Position numbers and translations under genes: made by a program. A DNA stretch of 64,000 nt from Alistipes sp. (lineage in GTDB: Bacteria; Bacteroidota; Bacteroidia; Bacteroidales; Rikenellaceae): positions 1 through 64,000 of the forward strand of contig JAFXIS010000029.1 in the NCBI GenBank assembly GCA_017532885.1, given 5' to 3'. The notes beneath the pieces are model-generated. The model saw nothing but the letters and a program-made list of their open reading frames with translations. It searched no databases and had not been told where the DNA came from. Shown here piece after piece: positions 18,217 through 26,232 of this stretch (positions within the stretch are counted from its first letter, which is position 1; each line of letters begins with the position of its first letter).

Positions 18217-19830
18217 ATGAAACACGATGTATTCATAAGCTATTCGCGTGCTGACTCCGCCATTGCCGACCGCATATGCGAGGCCTTCGACAAGGCAGGT
18301 ATCAGCTACTTTATCGACCGCCAGGGCATTGGCGGAGGCTTTGAATTCCCCGTAGTTCTGGCCGAGGCTATTGTCGAGAGTAAGGTTGTATTGTTCCTCG
18401 CCAGCAAGAGCTCGTATGAGTCAAAATTTACAAATGCCGAGCTCACCTTTGCATTTAACGAGAAACCAAAGAACTCGATACTCCCTTACATTATCGACGG
18501 CAGCACTATGCCTCCGGCACTGCGATTTGTCTTTAGCAGCATAAATTGGCGCACCATAGAGTCGCACCCCATCGAGCCCACTTTGGTGGATGATATTTTG
18601 AAGATGCTGGGCCGCGACGAGGAGAGCGTACTCCGCGCAAAGGCAGAGGAGGAGCGCAAAGCCAAAAAGAAGGCCGCCGAGGAGGAGGCTCGACGCAAAG
18701 CCGAGGAGCAAGAAATAAAGGAGCAAACAAGGTTTTGGAATGAGGAGATACAACGCGAGGAAAAGGAGAAGCGACTACGCTACGAACAAAGACAAGCACG
18801 CATCGAGAAGATTAAGAATATCGCCTCAATAATAGTGATTGTTATAGTGTTTAGTATAGGTGCAGTCGGAATATTTGTCGAAGCAAAGCGATGGTGGACC
18901 GAGCGCCAAGAACAGCAACAACCATCCACCGAGCAGACAACAACGGACTCTCTGAAAATAGCGCAAGAGCAGACAGAAACACAACGCCCTGCCAATAAAC
19001 AAACCACCAACCAAGCAACCCCTGAAAAAGCGAAGCAGGAGGCAGAGGCACAACGCCTTGCAGATGAAAAAGCGGCTGCTGACCAAGCTGCAAAAGCGAA
19101 ATCGGAAGCCGACCGCAAAGCAAAAGAAAAAGCTGAAGCAGAGCGAAAGGCCGCCGAAAAAGCAGCAGCGGAGCAGGCCGCCAAGGAGAAAGCCGAGCAG
19201 GAACAGAATATTGAGGTAAAGATTCAAAAGGCCATAGCGGAGAACAACACCGAAATAGACATCGATAAATTCAAAAATGCCTTCGACCAAGCAACCCAAG
19301 CTGCCGAAAAGAGCTACAAAGTGGGCGACTATTACAACAACGGCACCAAGGAGGGCGTGGTATTTTATGTCGATGCAACAGGCAAGCATGGAAAGATTGT
19401 GAGTCTTGCACAAAAATACTTGCAATGGTGTACAAAGGCACAGGATGATAAGGGAATAGTCGTTGGCACAACAAGTAAGACTGATGGTAAGGCGAATACC
19501 GATAAGGTTATGACGCGTGCCGATAGTCGGGAATATACAGCCTTTGTATGGTGTAGAAATATGGGTAAAAGTTGGTATCTGCCGGCAATAGAGGAGTTGA
19601 AGTTGTTATTGCTCAATGACTCGGTGCATGATGCGGTAAATAAAACTCTTGAAAGTCGAGGTGCTACAAAATTGTATAATAAAGGAGGTTTGAAAGGCTA
19701 CTGGTCATCAACTGAATATGCAGATTATAAACCTAAGTTCTGCGCGTGGTTTGTCGATATGTACGATGGCCTTACCTACAACGGCTATAAGAACTTCAGC
19801 TTCTATGTGCGCGCTGTCTCCGCTTTTTAA
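18217..19830 (+). CDS. TIR-domain membrane protein with DUF1566-type lectin-like C-terminus
   Basis: This 537-residue protein has, in order, a TIR domain (about 1-135, HDVFISYSRADSAIADRI, with Glu75 in TNAELTFAF at the site of the catalytic Glu of NAD-cleaving TIRs), a charged coiled coil (about 139-200), one membrane segment (about 202-221), a second Ala/Lys/Glu-rich helix (about 250-350) and a domain from residue 369 (VGDYYNNGTKEGVVF, WYLPAIEELKLL, GYWSSTEY, FYVRAVSAF). That domain resembles DUF1566/Fib_succ_major proteins, which adopt a C-type lectin or formylglycine-enzyme-like fold. TIR should be cytosolic and the C-terminus periplasmic. Function is not known; signalling or defence is inference. 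A paralogue follows. Confidence 0.85.
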   Translation: MKHDVFISYSRADSAIADRICEAFDKAGISYFIDRQGIGGGFEFPVVLAEAIVESKVVLFLASKSSYESKFTNAELTFAFNEKPKNSILPYIIDGSTMPPALRFVFSSINWRTIESHPIEPTLVDDILKMLGRDEESVLRAKAEEERKAKKKAAEEEARRKAEEQEIKEQTRFWNEEIQREEKEKRLRYEQRQARIEKIKNIASIIVIVIVFSIGAVGIFVEAKRWWTERQEQQQPSTEQTTTDSLKIAQEQTETQRPANKQTTNQATPEKAKQEAEAQRLADEKAAADQAAKAKSEADRKAKEKAEAERKAAEKAAAEQAAKEKAEQEQNIEVKIQKAIAENNTEIDIDKFKNAFDQATQAAEKSYKVGDYYNNGTKEGVVFYVDATGKHGKIVSLAQKYLQWCTKAQDDKGIVVGTTSKTDGKANTDKVMTRADSREYTAFVWCRNMGKSWYLPAIEELKLLLLNDSVHDAVNKTLESRGATKLYNKGGLKGYWSSTEYADYKPKFCAWFVDMYDGLTYNGYKNFSFYVRAVSAF

Positions 19831-19857
19831 TATTTAGGCTTAAGGCTTTAATTTTAT

Positions 19858-19889
19858 GTGCGACTGCTTTTGGCCGTCGCACTTTTTTA
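19858..19889 (+). terminator. Terminator after the first TIR gene
   Basis: GTGCGAC (19858-19864) pairs with GTCGCAC (19876-19882) and is followed by six T. Confidence 0.8.
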
Positions 19890-19895
19890 TCAAAT

Positions 19896-19998
19896 CGTCA
19901 TGCCACATTATGAGCGTTAGCAAATAATGACCGGCATCCCTAAGGCTAATTATTTCGGTAGAGATGCTATTCCTCGCCTTTGGCTCGGTGGCATGACA
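19896..19998. mobile_element. Family B MITE-like element, copy 1
   Basis: CGTCATGCCAC (19896-19906) faces GTGGCATGACA (19988-19998). The core GGCATCCCTAAGGCTAATTA is the inverted form of the core of the copy at 43819-43964. At 103 bp it is non-coding, and it sits between the two TIR genes. Confidence 0.65.
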
Positions 19999-20010
19999 CT
20001 ATCTTAGCTC

Positions 20011-20041
20011 TTTGCTCTTTCATCTTTTCTTTGTATATTTG
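20011..20041 (+). promoter_or_regulatory. Promoter of the second TIR gene
   Basis: TTTG (20011-20014) and TATATTTG (20034-20041) are 19 bases apart. The ATG follows 20 bases later. Confidence 0.75.
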
Positions 20042-20061
20042 TGTCATAAGAAAGATTTTTT

Positions 20062-21351
20062 ATGGCATACGATATTTTTATAAGCTACCGCCGCACCGAC
20101 CGTGACGGATTGAATAGCGGGACATATATCGCACGAACGATTAAGCAGGAACTTGAGCTTGAGGGGTATCAGGACCGCGTATTCTTTGATTACAGCGAGC
20201 TGAGCGACAACGAGTTCGAGGATGTGATTCTTGGCGCTATCAAGCAGTGCAAAATCTTTGTGCTGGTGCTGTCGAAGGATTCGATGATGCGTTGCGTAAA
20301 CGAGGGCGATTGGGTGCGTCGCGAGATTCTGCATGCACAGGAGTGCGGACTAAAGATCATTCCCATTGAGCCGGATAACCTCTTCAACGGCTACCCCGAG
20401 GGTTTCCCTAAAGAGCTGGATGTGGTGAAAAAGACGCAGCACACCCGAGTACACACCGACTCAAGCTTTGAGCGCGACATCCAAGCGATGATTAAGACTC
20501 GCATAAGCCCGATTCTGCCCCCTAAAAAAATTCCGGCCGCGTATGGGGCATTGGTACGCATAGATTGCGACATCGCCTGCCGTATATTCTGCTTCGGCAA
20601 GTCTATGGGCCATACACGCAAGGGCATAACAGAGATTCGACTGACAAAAGGACTTCAAAAACTCTCGTTCGTTGGCGTAGAGAGCGATGCGGAGCATTAT
20701 GAATGTGAATTGGATGTGCGCGACCTTGAATACGCTTATTATATAAAAGTCAGCCTGTTAGAGGCGTACAACGCACGCAAAAAGCGAGAGGAGGAGCTGC
20801 GTATAGCAAGACTCATAGCGGCCGGGAAGGGTCGCGATGGTGTATATCAGGCAGGCGATTACTACAAAAGTGACGACAAGGAGGGCGTGGTCTTCTGGGT
20901 CGATGAAACGGGTACTCACGGCAAGATTATAAGCCTCGACCAAGCGTCGCTACAATGGTGTACGGATAAACAGTTCGCCTTAGCAATCTCGACCAAGGCA
21001 ACAAACGAACAAGAAGGCATAAAGAATACGAACAGAGTGATGCGCCGCTCGGATTATGAAGAGTATCCCGCATTTACATGGTGCCGCAACAAGGGCAAGG
21101 AGTGGTATCTGCCGACAGTTGCGGAGTTGAAAACCTTATCGGAGAATTGCGAGGCGGTGAATGCCACACTTGAAAAAAGGGAGGCAACAAAGATTAAGAA
21201 GGGCTTTTTCTCCTCGGATGGATATTGGTCCTCGCAAGAGAAGAGTCACAAAACAGATTATAGCGCATGCTTTGTATGGATGTTTGGCGGAGGAGTAAAC
21301 GATGCCGTAAAGAGCGAAAGATATAATGTTCGCGCCGTATCAAAATTTTAA
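20062..21351 (+). CDS. TIR-domain protein with DUF1566-type C-terminus, no membrane segment
   Basis: This 429-residue paralogue starts with a TIR_2-like domain (about 1-140, YDIFISYRRTDRDGLNSGTY; Glu88 in WVRREILHA at the catalytic position). Residues about 168-235 look like a small beta-sandwich (GALVRIDCDIACRIFCFGKS). A short charged helix leads to the same C-terminal domain as its neighbour (from about 262: YQAGDYYKSDDKEGVVFWVD, WYLPTVAELKTL, YNVRAVSKF). No signal peptide or membrane segment is seen, so it is probably cytosolic. It has its own promoter and terminator hairpin. The pair may sense a ligand through the lectin-like domains; that is inference. Confidence 0.85.
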   Translation: MAYDIFISYRRTDRDGLNSGTYIARTIKQELELEGYQDRVFFDYSELSDNEFEDVILGAIKQCKIFVLVLSKDSMMRCVNEGDWVRREILHAQECGLKIIPIEPDNLFNGYPEGFPKELDVVKKTQHTRVHTDSSFERDIQAMIKTRISPILPPKKIPAAYGALVRIDCDIACRIFCFGKSMGHTRKGITEIRLTKGLQKLSFVGVESDAEHYECELDVRDLEYAYYIKVSLLEAYNARKKREEELRIARLIAAGKGRDGVYQAGDYYKSDDKEGVVFWVDETGTHGKIISLDQASLQWCTDKQFALAISTKATNEQEGIKNTNRVMRRSDYEEYPAFTWCRNKGKEWYLPTVAELKTLSENCEAVNATLEKREATKIKKGFFSSDGYWSSQEKSHKTDYSACFVWMFGGGVNDAVKSERYNVRAVSKF

Positions 21352-21359
21352 CAACAAGG

Positions 21360-21389
21360 GAGGGTGCCAAACTTTGGTTTGACACCCTC
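21360..21389 (+). terminator. Hairpin after the second TIR gene
   Basis: GAGGGTGCCAAAC pairs with GTTTGACACCCTC with one mismatch and a TTTG loop. There is no T run after it, so it may protect the 3' end rather than terminate. Confidence 0.6.
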
Positions 21390-21390
21390 T

Positions 21391-21490
21391 CGTCATTCTA
21401 AGGGAGCGCAAGCGACCGCGAGAGCCTATTCTTGAGAATCTATCGCCCCAAAGAGATTCTCACGCAAAACTGCGTTTTGCTCAGAATGAC
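21391..21490. repeat. Family C repeat pair, copies 2 and 3
   Basis: A module reading CGTCATTCTAAGGGAGCGC onward to GAGAGCCT (21391-21427) faces an inverted module from GAGATTCTCACG to TCAGAATGAC (21453-21490). The second module is identical over 38 bases to 29798-29835. The outer ends GTCATTCT/AGAATGAC form an inverted repeat. Confidence 0.7.
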
Positions 21491-21491
21491 A

Positions 21492-21583
21492 TAGGGAAAT
21501 TAAGGAGTTTAAGGAGTTAAGAGAATTTAGGGAATTTTGGAGCTTTTTGCGTCAGCGCTAATTTCCCTAAACTCGCTAAAACA
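21492..21583. repeat. Family D fold-back array of 9-bp units
   Basis: Units such as TTTAAGGAG and TTTAGGGAA run to about 21540. After a GCGTCAGCGC centre the complementary units TTTCCCTAAACTCGCTAAA follow. The spacer 21352-21771 holds only this and neighbouring repeats, no gene. Confidence 0.6.
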
Positions 21584-21601
21584 ATTTTGAATTTTCGCAA
21601 G

Positions 21602-21770
21602 CAAGGCAGATGCCGAAAGAGCCTTGTTAGCAACCCTATCTCTTCCCAAGAATTCGTATAACAAGAGCTATTTTGAAGCTGCTCGAAGTTCACGAAAGCG
21701 CAGCATACTAAGGCGTATGTGAGCATTTCGGGAACAAGGCAGATGCCGAAAGAGCCTTGTTATACGGATT
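21602..21770 (-). repeat. Family A structured repeat, copy 2 (type copy)
   Basis: A CAAGGC/GCCTTG hairpin (21602-21626) is followed by the main 120-bp element. Its outer arms are AATTCGTATAACAAG (21651-21665) and CTTGTTATACGGATT (21756-21770), one mismatch. Inside are GTTCACGAAA facing TTTCGGGAAC, CATAC/GTATG, and AACAAGGC/GCCTTGTT. It ends one base before the superoxide dismutase stop codon. Confidence 0.75.
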
Positions 21771-21771
21771 A

Positions 21772-22374
21772 TCACCTATTATTATATCTTTCACTGACAA
21801 TACTCCAATCGAGAACCTCCCACAACGAACGCACTCCGTCAGCGCGAGCATTGCGATGATCGATATAATAGGCATGCTCCCATACATCTATGGCAAGCAG
21901 TGGCGTAAGACCCTCGGTAAGAGGTGTTCCGGCATTCTGCTTACTTATAATATAGAGTTTACCTTTATCGTCAGCGGCGAGCCACACCCATCCCGAGCCA
22001 AAGAGAGATAATGCCTCGGATGTCATCTTCTCCTTCAATGCCTCTACTCCGCCATAGCTCTCCTCAATTGCCGCCTGAAGCATACCTTCGGGCTCCTTCT
22101 TCGGTGTGGGCGAGAGTTGTGCGAAGTAAAGTTCATGATTTGACACCTGCGCCGCATTATTGAATATAGGCCCATTGGATTGGCAGATTATCTGCTCCAA
22201 CGGCATGCCCTCGAAGCGAGTACCGGCGATAAGTTCGTTAAGTTTATTAACATACGCCGCCAAGTGCTTGTCGTGATGATAATGTAGCGTCTGCTCCGAA
22301 ATATAAGGCTCCAAAGCTGCAATATCGTATGGCAGTGGAGCAAGAACAAAGAGTAATGTTGCTGTTGCGTTCAT
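21772..22374 (-). CDS. Fe/Mn superoxide dismutase
   Basis: This 200-residue enzyme converts superoxide to oxygen and hydrogen peroxide. By alignment with E. coli SodB the metal ligands are His33 (LHYHHDKH), His80 (SNHELYF), Asp163 and His167 (DVWEHAYYID). NNAAQVSNHELYF has Ser where most family members have Trp just before the second ligand. A short N-terminal extension (MNATATLLFVLA) precedes the usual PLPYD start and is too short for a clear signal peptide. A -7 box lies at 22424-22431. The gene is divergent from the zeta-like gene and ends at a family A repeat. Confidence 0.92.
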   Translation of the reverse strand: MNATATLLFVLAPLPYDIAALEPYISEQTLHYHHDKHLAAYVNKLNELIAGTRFEGMPLEQIICQSNGPIFNNAAQVSNHELYFAQLSPTPKKEPEGMLQAAIEESYGGVEALKEKMTSEALSLFGSGWVWLAADDKGKLYIISKQNAGTPLTEGLTPLLAIDVWEHAYYIDHRNARADGVRSLWEVLDWSIVSERYNNR

Positions 22375-22423
22375 AATTTTTGTAAGGTTTGATAATTATA
22401 AATTTGATACTCTGCACCAACTG

Positions 22424-22431
22424 CAAATTTA
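22424..22431 (-). promoter_or_regulatory. -7 box of the superoxide dismutase gene
   Basis: Minus-strand TAAATTTG lies 50 bases before the start codon. No clear -33 element is visible. Confidence 0.45.
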
Positions 22432-22458
22432 ATGCCTTGCCGATATAAGATGTAAGGT

Positions 22459-22490
22459 TTTGGATATTTGGAGATTATTTTCTAACTTTG
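22459..22490 (+). promoter_or_regulatory. Promoter of the zeta-like gene pair
   Basis: TTTG (22459-22462) and TAACTTTG (22483-22490) are 20 bases apart, and the ATG is at 22516. Confidence 0.7.
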
Positions 22491-22515
22491 CCATAATTAT
22501 TACTTTGAAATTCAG

Positions 22516-23085
22516 ATGCCGAGGCTCTATATCATAGCAGGTTGCAATGGTGCAGGTAAAACTACTGCGTCGTATGCCGTTTTGCCCGAGATGTTGGAGT
22601 GTCGCGATTTTGTCAATGCCGACGAGATTGCGCGAGGCTTATCGCCATTCAACCCGGCAAGCGTGTCGATTGAGGCAGGCCGCCTTATGCGCAAGCGCAT
22701 GGATATACTGATGTCAGAGGGAGCCGACTTTGCCTTTGAGACAACTTTGGCTACGCGATATTACACGCGTCTGATTCGAGAGGCTCAGGAGCGCGGATAT
22801 TTCGTGTCGTTGCTCTTCTTCTGGTTACCTTCGCCCGACCAAGCCGTAGAGCGTGTAGCACGCCGCGTGGAGGAGGGAGGACATAATGTTCCTGCGGAGG
22901 TTGTGCGTCGCCGCTATTACAGAGGCATACGCTATTTAACCTCGCTGTATACCCCATTATGTGATTATTGGGTAATTTACGACAATAGTTCTGCCGATGG
23001 TGTCAAAAAAATCGCCTACGGCACAAAAGACGAAATAAGAGAGTTGGTTGATCCGTTATCATACCGTAAGATATGCAAAATGTAG
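22516..23085 (+). CDS. Zeta-toxin-like P-loop kinase
   Basis: This 189-residue protein belongs to the zeta toxin / predicted ABC-type ATPase group (COG4185-like). The Walker A GCNGAGKTT is at residues 9-17, NADEIARGLSPFNP follows the usual zeta Asp-containing motif, and FAFETTLATRYY is the substrate-binding stretch. Zeta toxins phosphorylate UDP-N-acetylglucosamine; whether this one does is not shown by sequence. The next small gene overlaps it by 13 bases, so the two are translationally linked. Confidence 0.85.
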   Translation: MPRLYIIAGCNGAGKTTASYAVLPEMLECRDFVNADEIARGLSPFNPASVSIEAGRLMRKRMDILMSEGADFAFETTLATRYYTRLIREAQERGYFVSLLFFWLPSPDQAVERVARRVEEGGHNVPAEVVRRRYYRGIRYLTSLYTPLCDYWVIYDNSSADGVKKIAYGTKDEIRELVDPLSYRKICKM

Positions 23086-23255
23086 AAGAACATAATATGA
23101 GCGATAAAGAGCTGGAGCAGTTGCAAGAGAAGATTGATGCCGGCATTCTGTTGGCGCAGCAACGCTTGAAAGAGAGGGTAAAACGCGAGGATGGCGAGTT
23201 AGTCGTGATGCGTGATGGTAAAATCATGCACCTGCATGCCGACGAGTTAGAGTAA
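23073..23255 (+). CDS. Small charged protein overlapping the zeta-like gene; possible antitoxin
   Basis: This 60-residue protein is mostly helical and charged (DKELEQLQEKIDAGILLAQQ, then VVMRDGKIMHLHADELE). ATG codons at 23073 (overlapping the upstream gene) and 23097 (MSDKEL) are both possible. I do not recognise the family. Its size, charge and coupling suggest a cognate antitoxin, but in classical epsilon-zeta systems the antitoxin comes first, so this is only inference. Confidence 0.65.
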   Translation: MQNVEEHNMSDKELEQLQEKIDAGILLAQQRLKERVKREDGELVVMRDGKIMHLHADELE

Positions 23256-23290
23256 CGCACGGCAAAATATAATGCCATATTAAGATTGGC

Positions 23291-23346
23291 GTATCGTAAA
23301 AGAGAGAGCCTCGGGATTGATTCCGAGGCTCTCTCTTTTACGATAC
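23291..23346. terminator. Perfect 24-bp bidirectional terminator hairpin
   Basis: Left arm 23291-23314 and right arm 23323-23346 are perfectly complementary over 24 bp with an 8-base loop. The stem contains GAGAGAGCCTCGG. It separates the convergent zeta-like pair and the DPP gene. Confidence 0.8.
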
Positions 23347-23353
23347 CTTACTA

Positions 23354-25462
23354 TTATAGATTTTCCAAAGTATACTTCACCATCTTATTGCGGATGTGGA
23401 CATTATACGAAGGATACATCGAGTGATTCTGGTCGGGATATATCATCATATCATACATCTTGCCGGCGCGATTCAAGGCGTGGCACATCTCCATAGCATT
23501 CTGCACATGCACATTGTCATCTGCCGAGCCGTGGATAATCAAAAGGCGTGTACGGTCGCTCAAGCGGTCAGCAAAGTTGATAGGCGAGTTATCGTCATAA
23601 CCTGCGGGGTTATCCTGCGGCAAATCGTTGTAAATCTCGGTATAAATAGTGTCATAGTAACGCCATGAGGTTATGGGAGCCACAGCGATAGACATCTTGA
23701 AGATGCCGTCACCCTTCAAGGCGCAACCCAAAGCCATGAAGCCACCAAACGACCAGCCATAGATACCGATACGCTCCGCGTCGATATAAGACTGCTCACC
23801 GAGCCAACGCGCAAACGAGAGCTGGTCCTCAACCTCCAACTTACCCAACTGTCCATAGGTCTGCTTCTTGAACTTCTCGCCCATAAAGCCCGTACCGCGA
23901 CCATCAACGCAAGCTACAAGGTAGCCATTTGCTGCCATAACATACTCCCAGCCCATGCCGAAGTTATCGCTTACCGACTGTGAGCCCGGACCGGAATATT
24001 GAGTCATCAATACGGGATACTTCTTCGCGGCATCGAAATCCACAGGCTTGATGAAGTAGGCATTGAGTTTGTCGCCACGCTCGGTAGTGAATGTGAAGAA
24101 CTCCTTCGTGGGTAACGATTTCATCTTCTCCGCCAACTCCTTATTCTCGACCAAAGTGCGGATGCTCTCGCCCTTGCTGTTGCAAATCTCCACACGGCGA
24201 GGAGTATTGGCATTCGAGAAGGTCGAGATATAATACTTCATACCTGCCGAGGGCGAAATAGAGAATGTTCCCTCGCCCAAAGTCAAGCGCTGCTTATGCT
24301 TGCCCTTATAATCGACAGAATAGAGGTTACGACGCAAAGGCGACTCCTCGGTTGAGATGTAATAAATCTTCTTGTCGGTAGTCTCCACAACCTGCGTAAC
24401 CTCCCACTCGCCTGCGGTAAGAGGAGCAACAAGACCCTTCTCGATTGAGTAGAGGTAGATATGGTTCCAACCTGTGCGGGTTTCGCTCGTTACGATAAAG
24501 CGGTCCTCATCAATGAAGCGGATAATATCCGAAGTACGCTCAACATAGATGGGCGACTGCTCATCATAGATTGTGCTCTGCTTGCCATCGGCATGGCAAA
24601 CGATGACCTCCAGATGATTCTGCTTGCGGTTCAGACGCGAGAAATAGAGTTCTCCGGCAGGAGTCCAGCCTAAAGAGGAGATATATTGGTCGGGGTTAGG
24701 GCCTACATCGACCTTGCTCTTCTGGCCGGTTGCAATATCATAGAGCCACACCTCAACGATAGAGTTCACATCGCCTGCCTTGGGATATTTGAATGTATAA
24801 GGCTTATTGTAAAGCGTACCGTTAAACATCATCATCTCGAACAGGGGCACCTGGCTCTCGTCAAAGCGCATATAAGCAATCTTCTTCGAATCGGGCGAAA
24901 AAGCGTAGCCCTGTGTAAAGCCCAACTCCTCCTCATAAACCCAGTCGGCAGTACCATTAATGATATGGTTCCACTTGCCATCGGTTGTAATTGCCGTCGG
25001 CTCCTTGCCCAGCTCGCCAACATATAGGTTGTTATCCTTCGCGAAAGCTACCAACTTCGAGTCGGGAGAGAGCGTAAGGTCGCGCACATCCTTAAGTGTT
25101 GCAACGCTCTTACCATCATTGACGGTCACAATTTCATAATCGACATATGCCGAATGGCGATATACCGAGCGATAATTATTACCCAGGATAATCATATCCT
25201 CGTTGGGCGAGAATTGATACGACGCGAAGCGACCCTTATAGAGTGTGTCGCACACCTCGGCGTCAGCATAGCTGTGACGAATAATCGCGCCGCGCTTATT
25301 TACGGTGTAATGCTCGCCATCCTGCATCGAGCGCAAGCCCGATACACCCTGGTGCATACGATTAACCTTCACCAAATCGGTATAGGTCATTTGTGCGAAT
25401 GTCGCACTACCGCAGAGCAAAGCCACCACGGTAAGGAGAGTTTTAATCAGAGATTTCAACAT
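23354..25462 (-). CDS. Dipeptidyl peptidase IV-like S9 serine peptidase
   Basis: This 702-residue exported enzyme releases N-terminal dipeptides, usually X-Pro. The start at 25462 gives the signal peptide MLKSLIKTLLTVVALLCG ending near ATFAQ. A beta-propeller (about 35-450, with DWVYEEELGFTQGYAFSPD carrying the EE pair that binds the substrate amino terminus in DPP IV) precedes the hydrolase domain. Catalytic residues by motif are Ser571 (GWSFGGF), Asp648 (HGSADDNVH) and His680 (DQNHSMYP). It is the last gene of a minus-strand series that starts with the glucosaminidase. Confidence 0.94.
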   Translation of the reverse strand: MLKSLIKTLLTVVALLCGSATFAQMTYTDLVKVNRMHQGVSGLRSMQDGEHYTVNKRGAIIRHSYADAEVCDTLYKGRFASYQFSPNEDMIILGNNYRSVYRHSAYVDYEIVTVNDGKSVATLKDVRDLTLSPDSKLVAFAKDNNLYVGELGKEPTAITTDGKWNHIINGTADWVYEEELGFTQGYAFSPDSKKIAYMRFDESQVPLFEMMMFNGTLYNKPYTFKYPKAGDVNSIVEVWLYDIATGQKSKVDVGPNPDQYISSLGWTPAGELYFSRLNRKQNHLEVIVCHADGKQSTIYDEQSPIYVERTSDIIRFIDEDRFIVTSETRTGWNHIYLYSIEKGLVAPLTAGEWEVTQVVETTDKKIYYISTEESPLRRNLYSVDYKGKHKQRLTLGEGTFSISPSAGMKYYISTFSNANTPRRVEICNSKGESIRTLVENKELAEKMKSLPTKEFFTFTTERGDKLNAYFIKPVDFDAAKKYPVLMTQYSGPGSQSVSDNFGMGWEYVMAANGYLVACVDGRGTGFMGEKFKKQTYGQLGKLEVEDQLSFARWLGEQSYIDAERIGIYGWSFGGFMALGCALKGDGIFKMSIAVAPITSWRYYDTIYTEIYNDLPQDNPAGYDDNSPINFADRLSDRTRLLIIHGSADDNVHVQNAMEMCHALNRAGKMYDMMIYPDQNHSMYPSYNVHIRNKMVKYTLENL

Positions 25463-25525
25463 GATAATATTTGGTTTATTTACTATAATTCTAAAAATTT
25501 CGGTACACAACCCACTCCCCCGACT

Positions 25526-26212
25526 CTAAATATCGTCGATATTAAATTCATAGCCCAAGCGCTTACCCGTAATGAACTTCGAGTTATCCATCTTGGTATT
25601 GAATTGGTCTACCGTCACTCGCTTGCGGTCATCGTACTGAGGCATCAGCAGGTCGAAGTTTACGGCGTAGCATATTGCACTCTCCAGAATAGAGATTAAC
25701 GCCTCTCGCGTAATGCGCTCCTCGCCAAATTCCGACGGACGAACCAGCGTCTGGCGCTTGCCCTCGACAAAGAAGCACTTCTCGCGATTTATGAAGATGC
25801 GACCAATCAAATAACCCTCGTCGGCATTTCGGTTAAACTTAAACGAATCGGAGAGGAAGTTATAGATGTTGATTACACCACAATACGAATTATCGCGGTT
25901 CTCCTTGACATACTCATTCTGCCAAATGGCGTGCTTCGACTCAAACTCAAAGATGTCGGTGTGCATCTGGAAAATCAACAGGTCGCTGGCAATCTGCAAC
26001 TGCGCCTCAAACTTTCCACGGTCGCGATACTCTATACGCACGCGCTTATCCAACTTGCCATCCAACTCATCGTCCAACTCCGAGGCAATCTCAAACGAGA
26101 TATCCTTCAGTTCGTTGAATGTAGTGAATGTGTTATCAAAAATCTGCTGTTTAAGCGTAGATTTATTAATTATTGTTGCGAGAATTTTCTCGCGCATTGA
26201 ACTATTGCTCAT
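25526..26212 (-). CDS. Conserved-looking protein of unknown function
   Basis: I do not recognise this 228-residue protein. It has no signal peptide or membrane segment and is rich in charged residues (IASELDDELDGKLDKRVRIE) with several aromatic beta-like stretches (GYLIGRIFINREKCFFVEGK). It ends with YEFNIDDI. It starts 20 bases after the glucosaminidase stop and ends 63 bases before the DPP start, so it is probably co-transcribed with them. Cytosolic location is inferred. Confidence 0.75.
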   Translation of the reverse strand: MSNSSMREKILATIINKSTLKQQIFDNTFTTFNELKDISFEIASELDDELDGKLDKRVRIEYRDRGKFEAQLQIASDLLIFQMHTDIFEFESKHAIWQNEYVKENRDNSYCGVINIYNFLSDSFKFNRNADEGYLIGRIFINREKCFFVEGKRQTLVRPSEFGEERITREALISILESAICYAVNFDLLMPQYDDRKRVTVDQFNTKMDNSKFITGKRLGYEFNIDDI

Positions 26213-26232
26213 AGCTTTTATTTTTGGTTTCT

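Noticed and set aside
18217..21351. A complete diversity-generating retroelement at the TIR genes
   Set aside because: The C-terminal domains resemble retroelement targets, but I see no reverse transcriptase, accessory gene or template repeat in the window.
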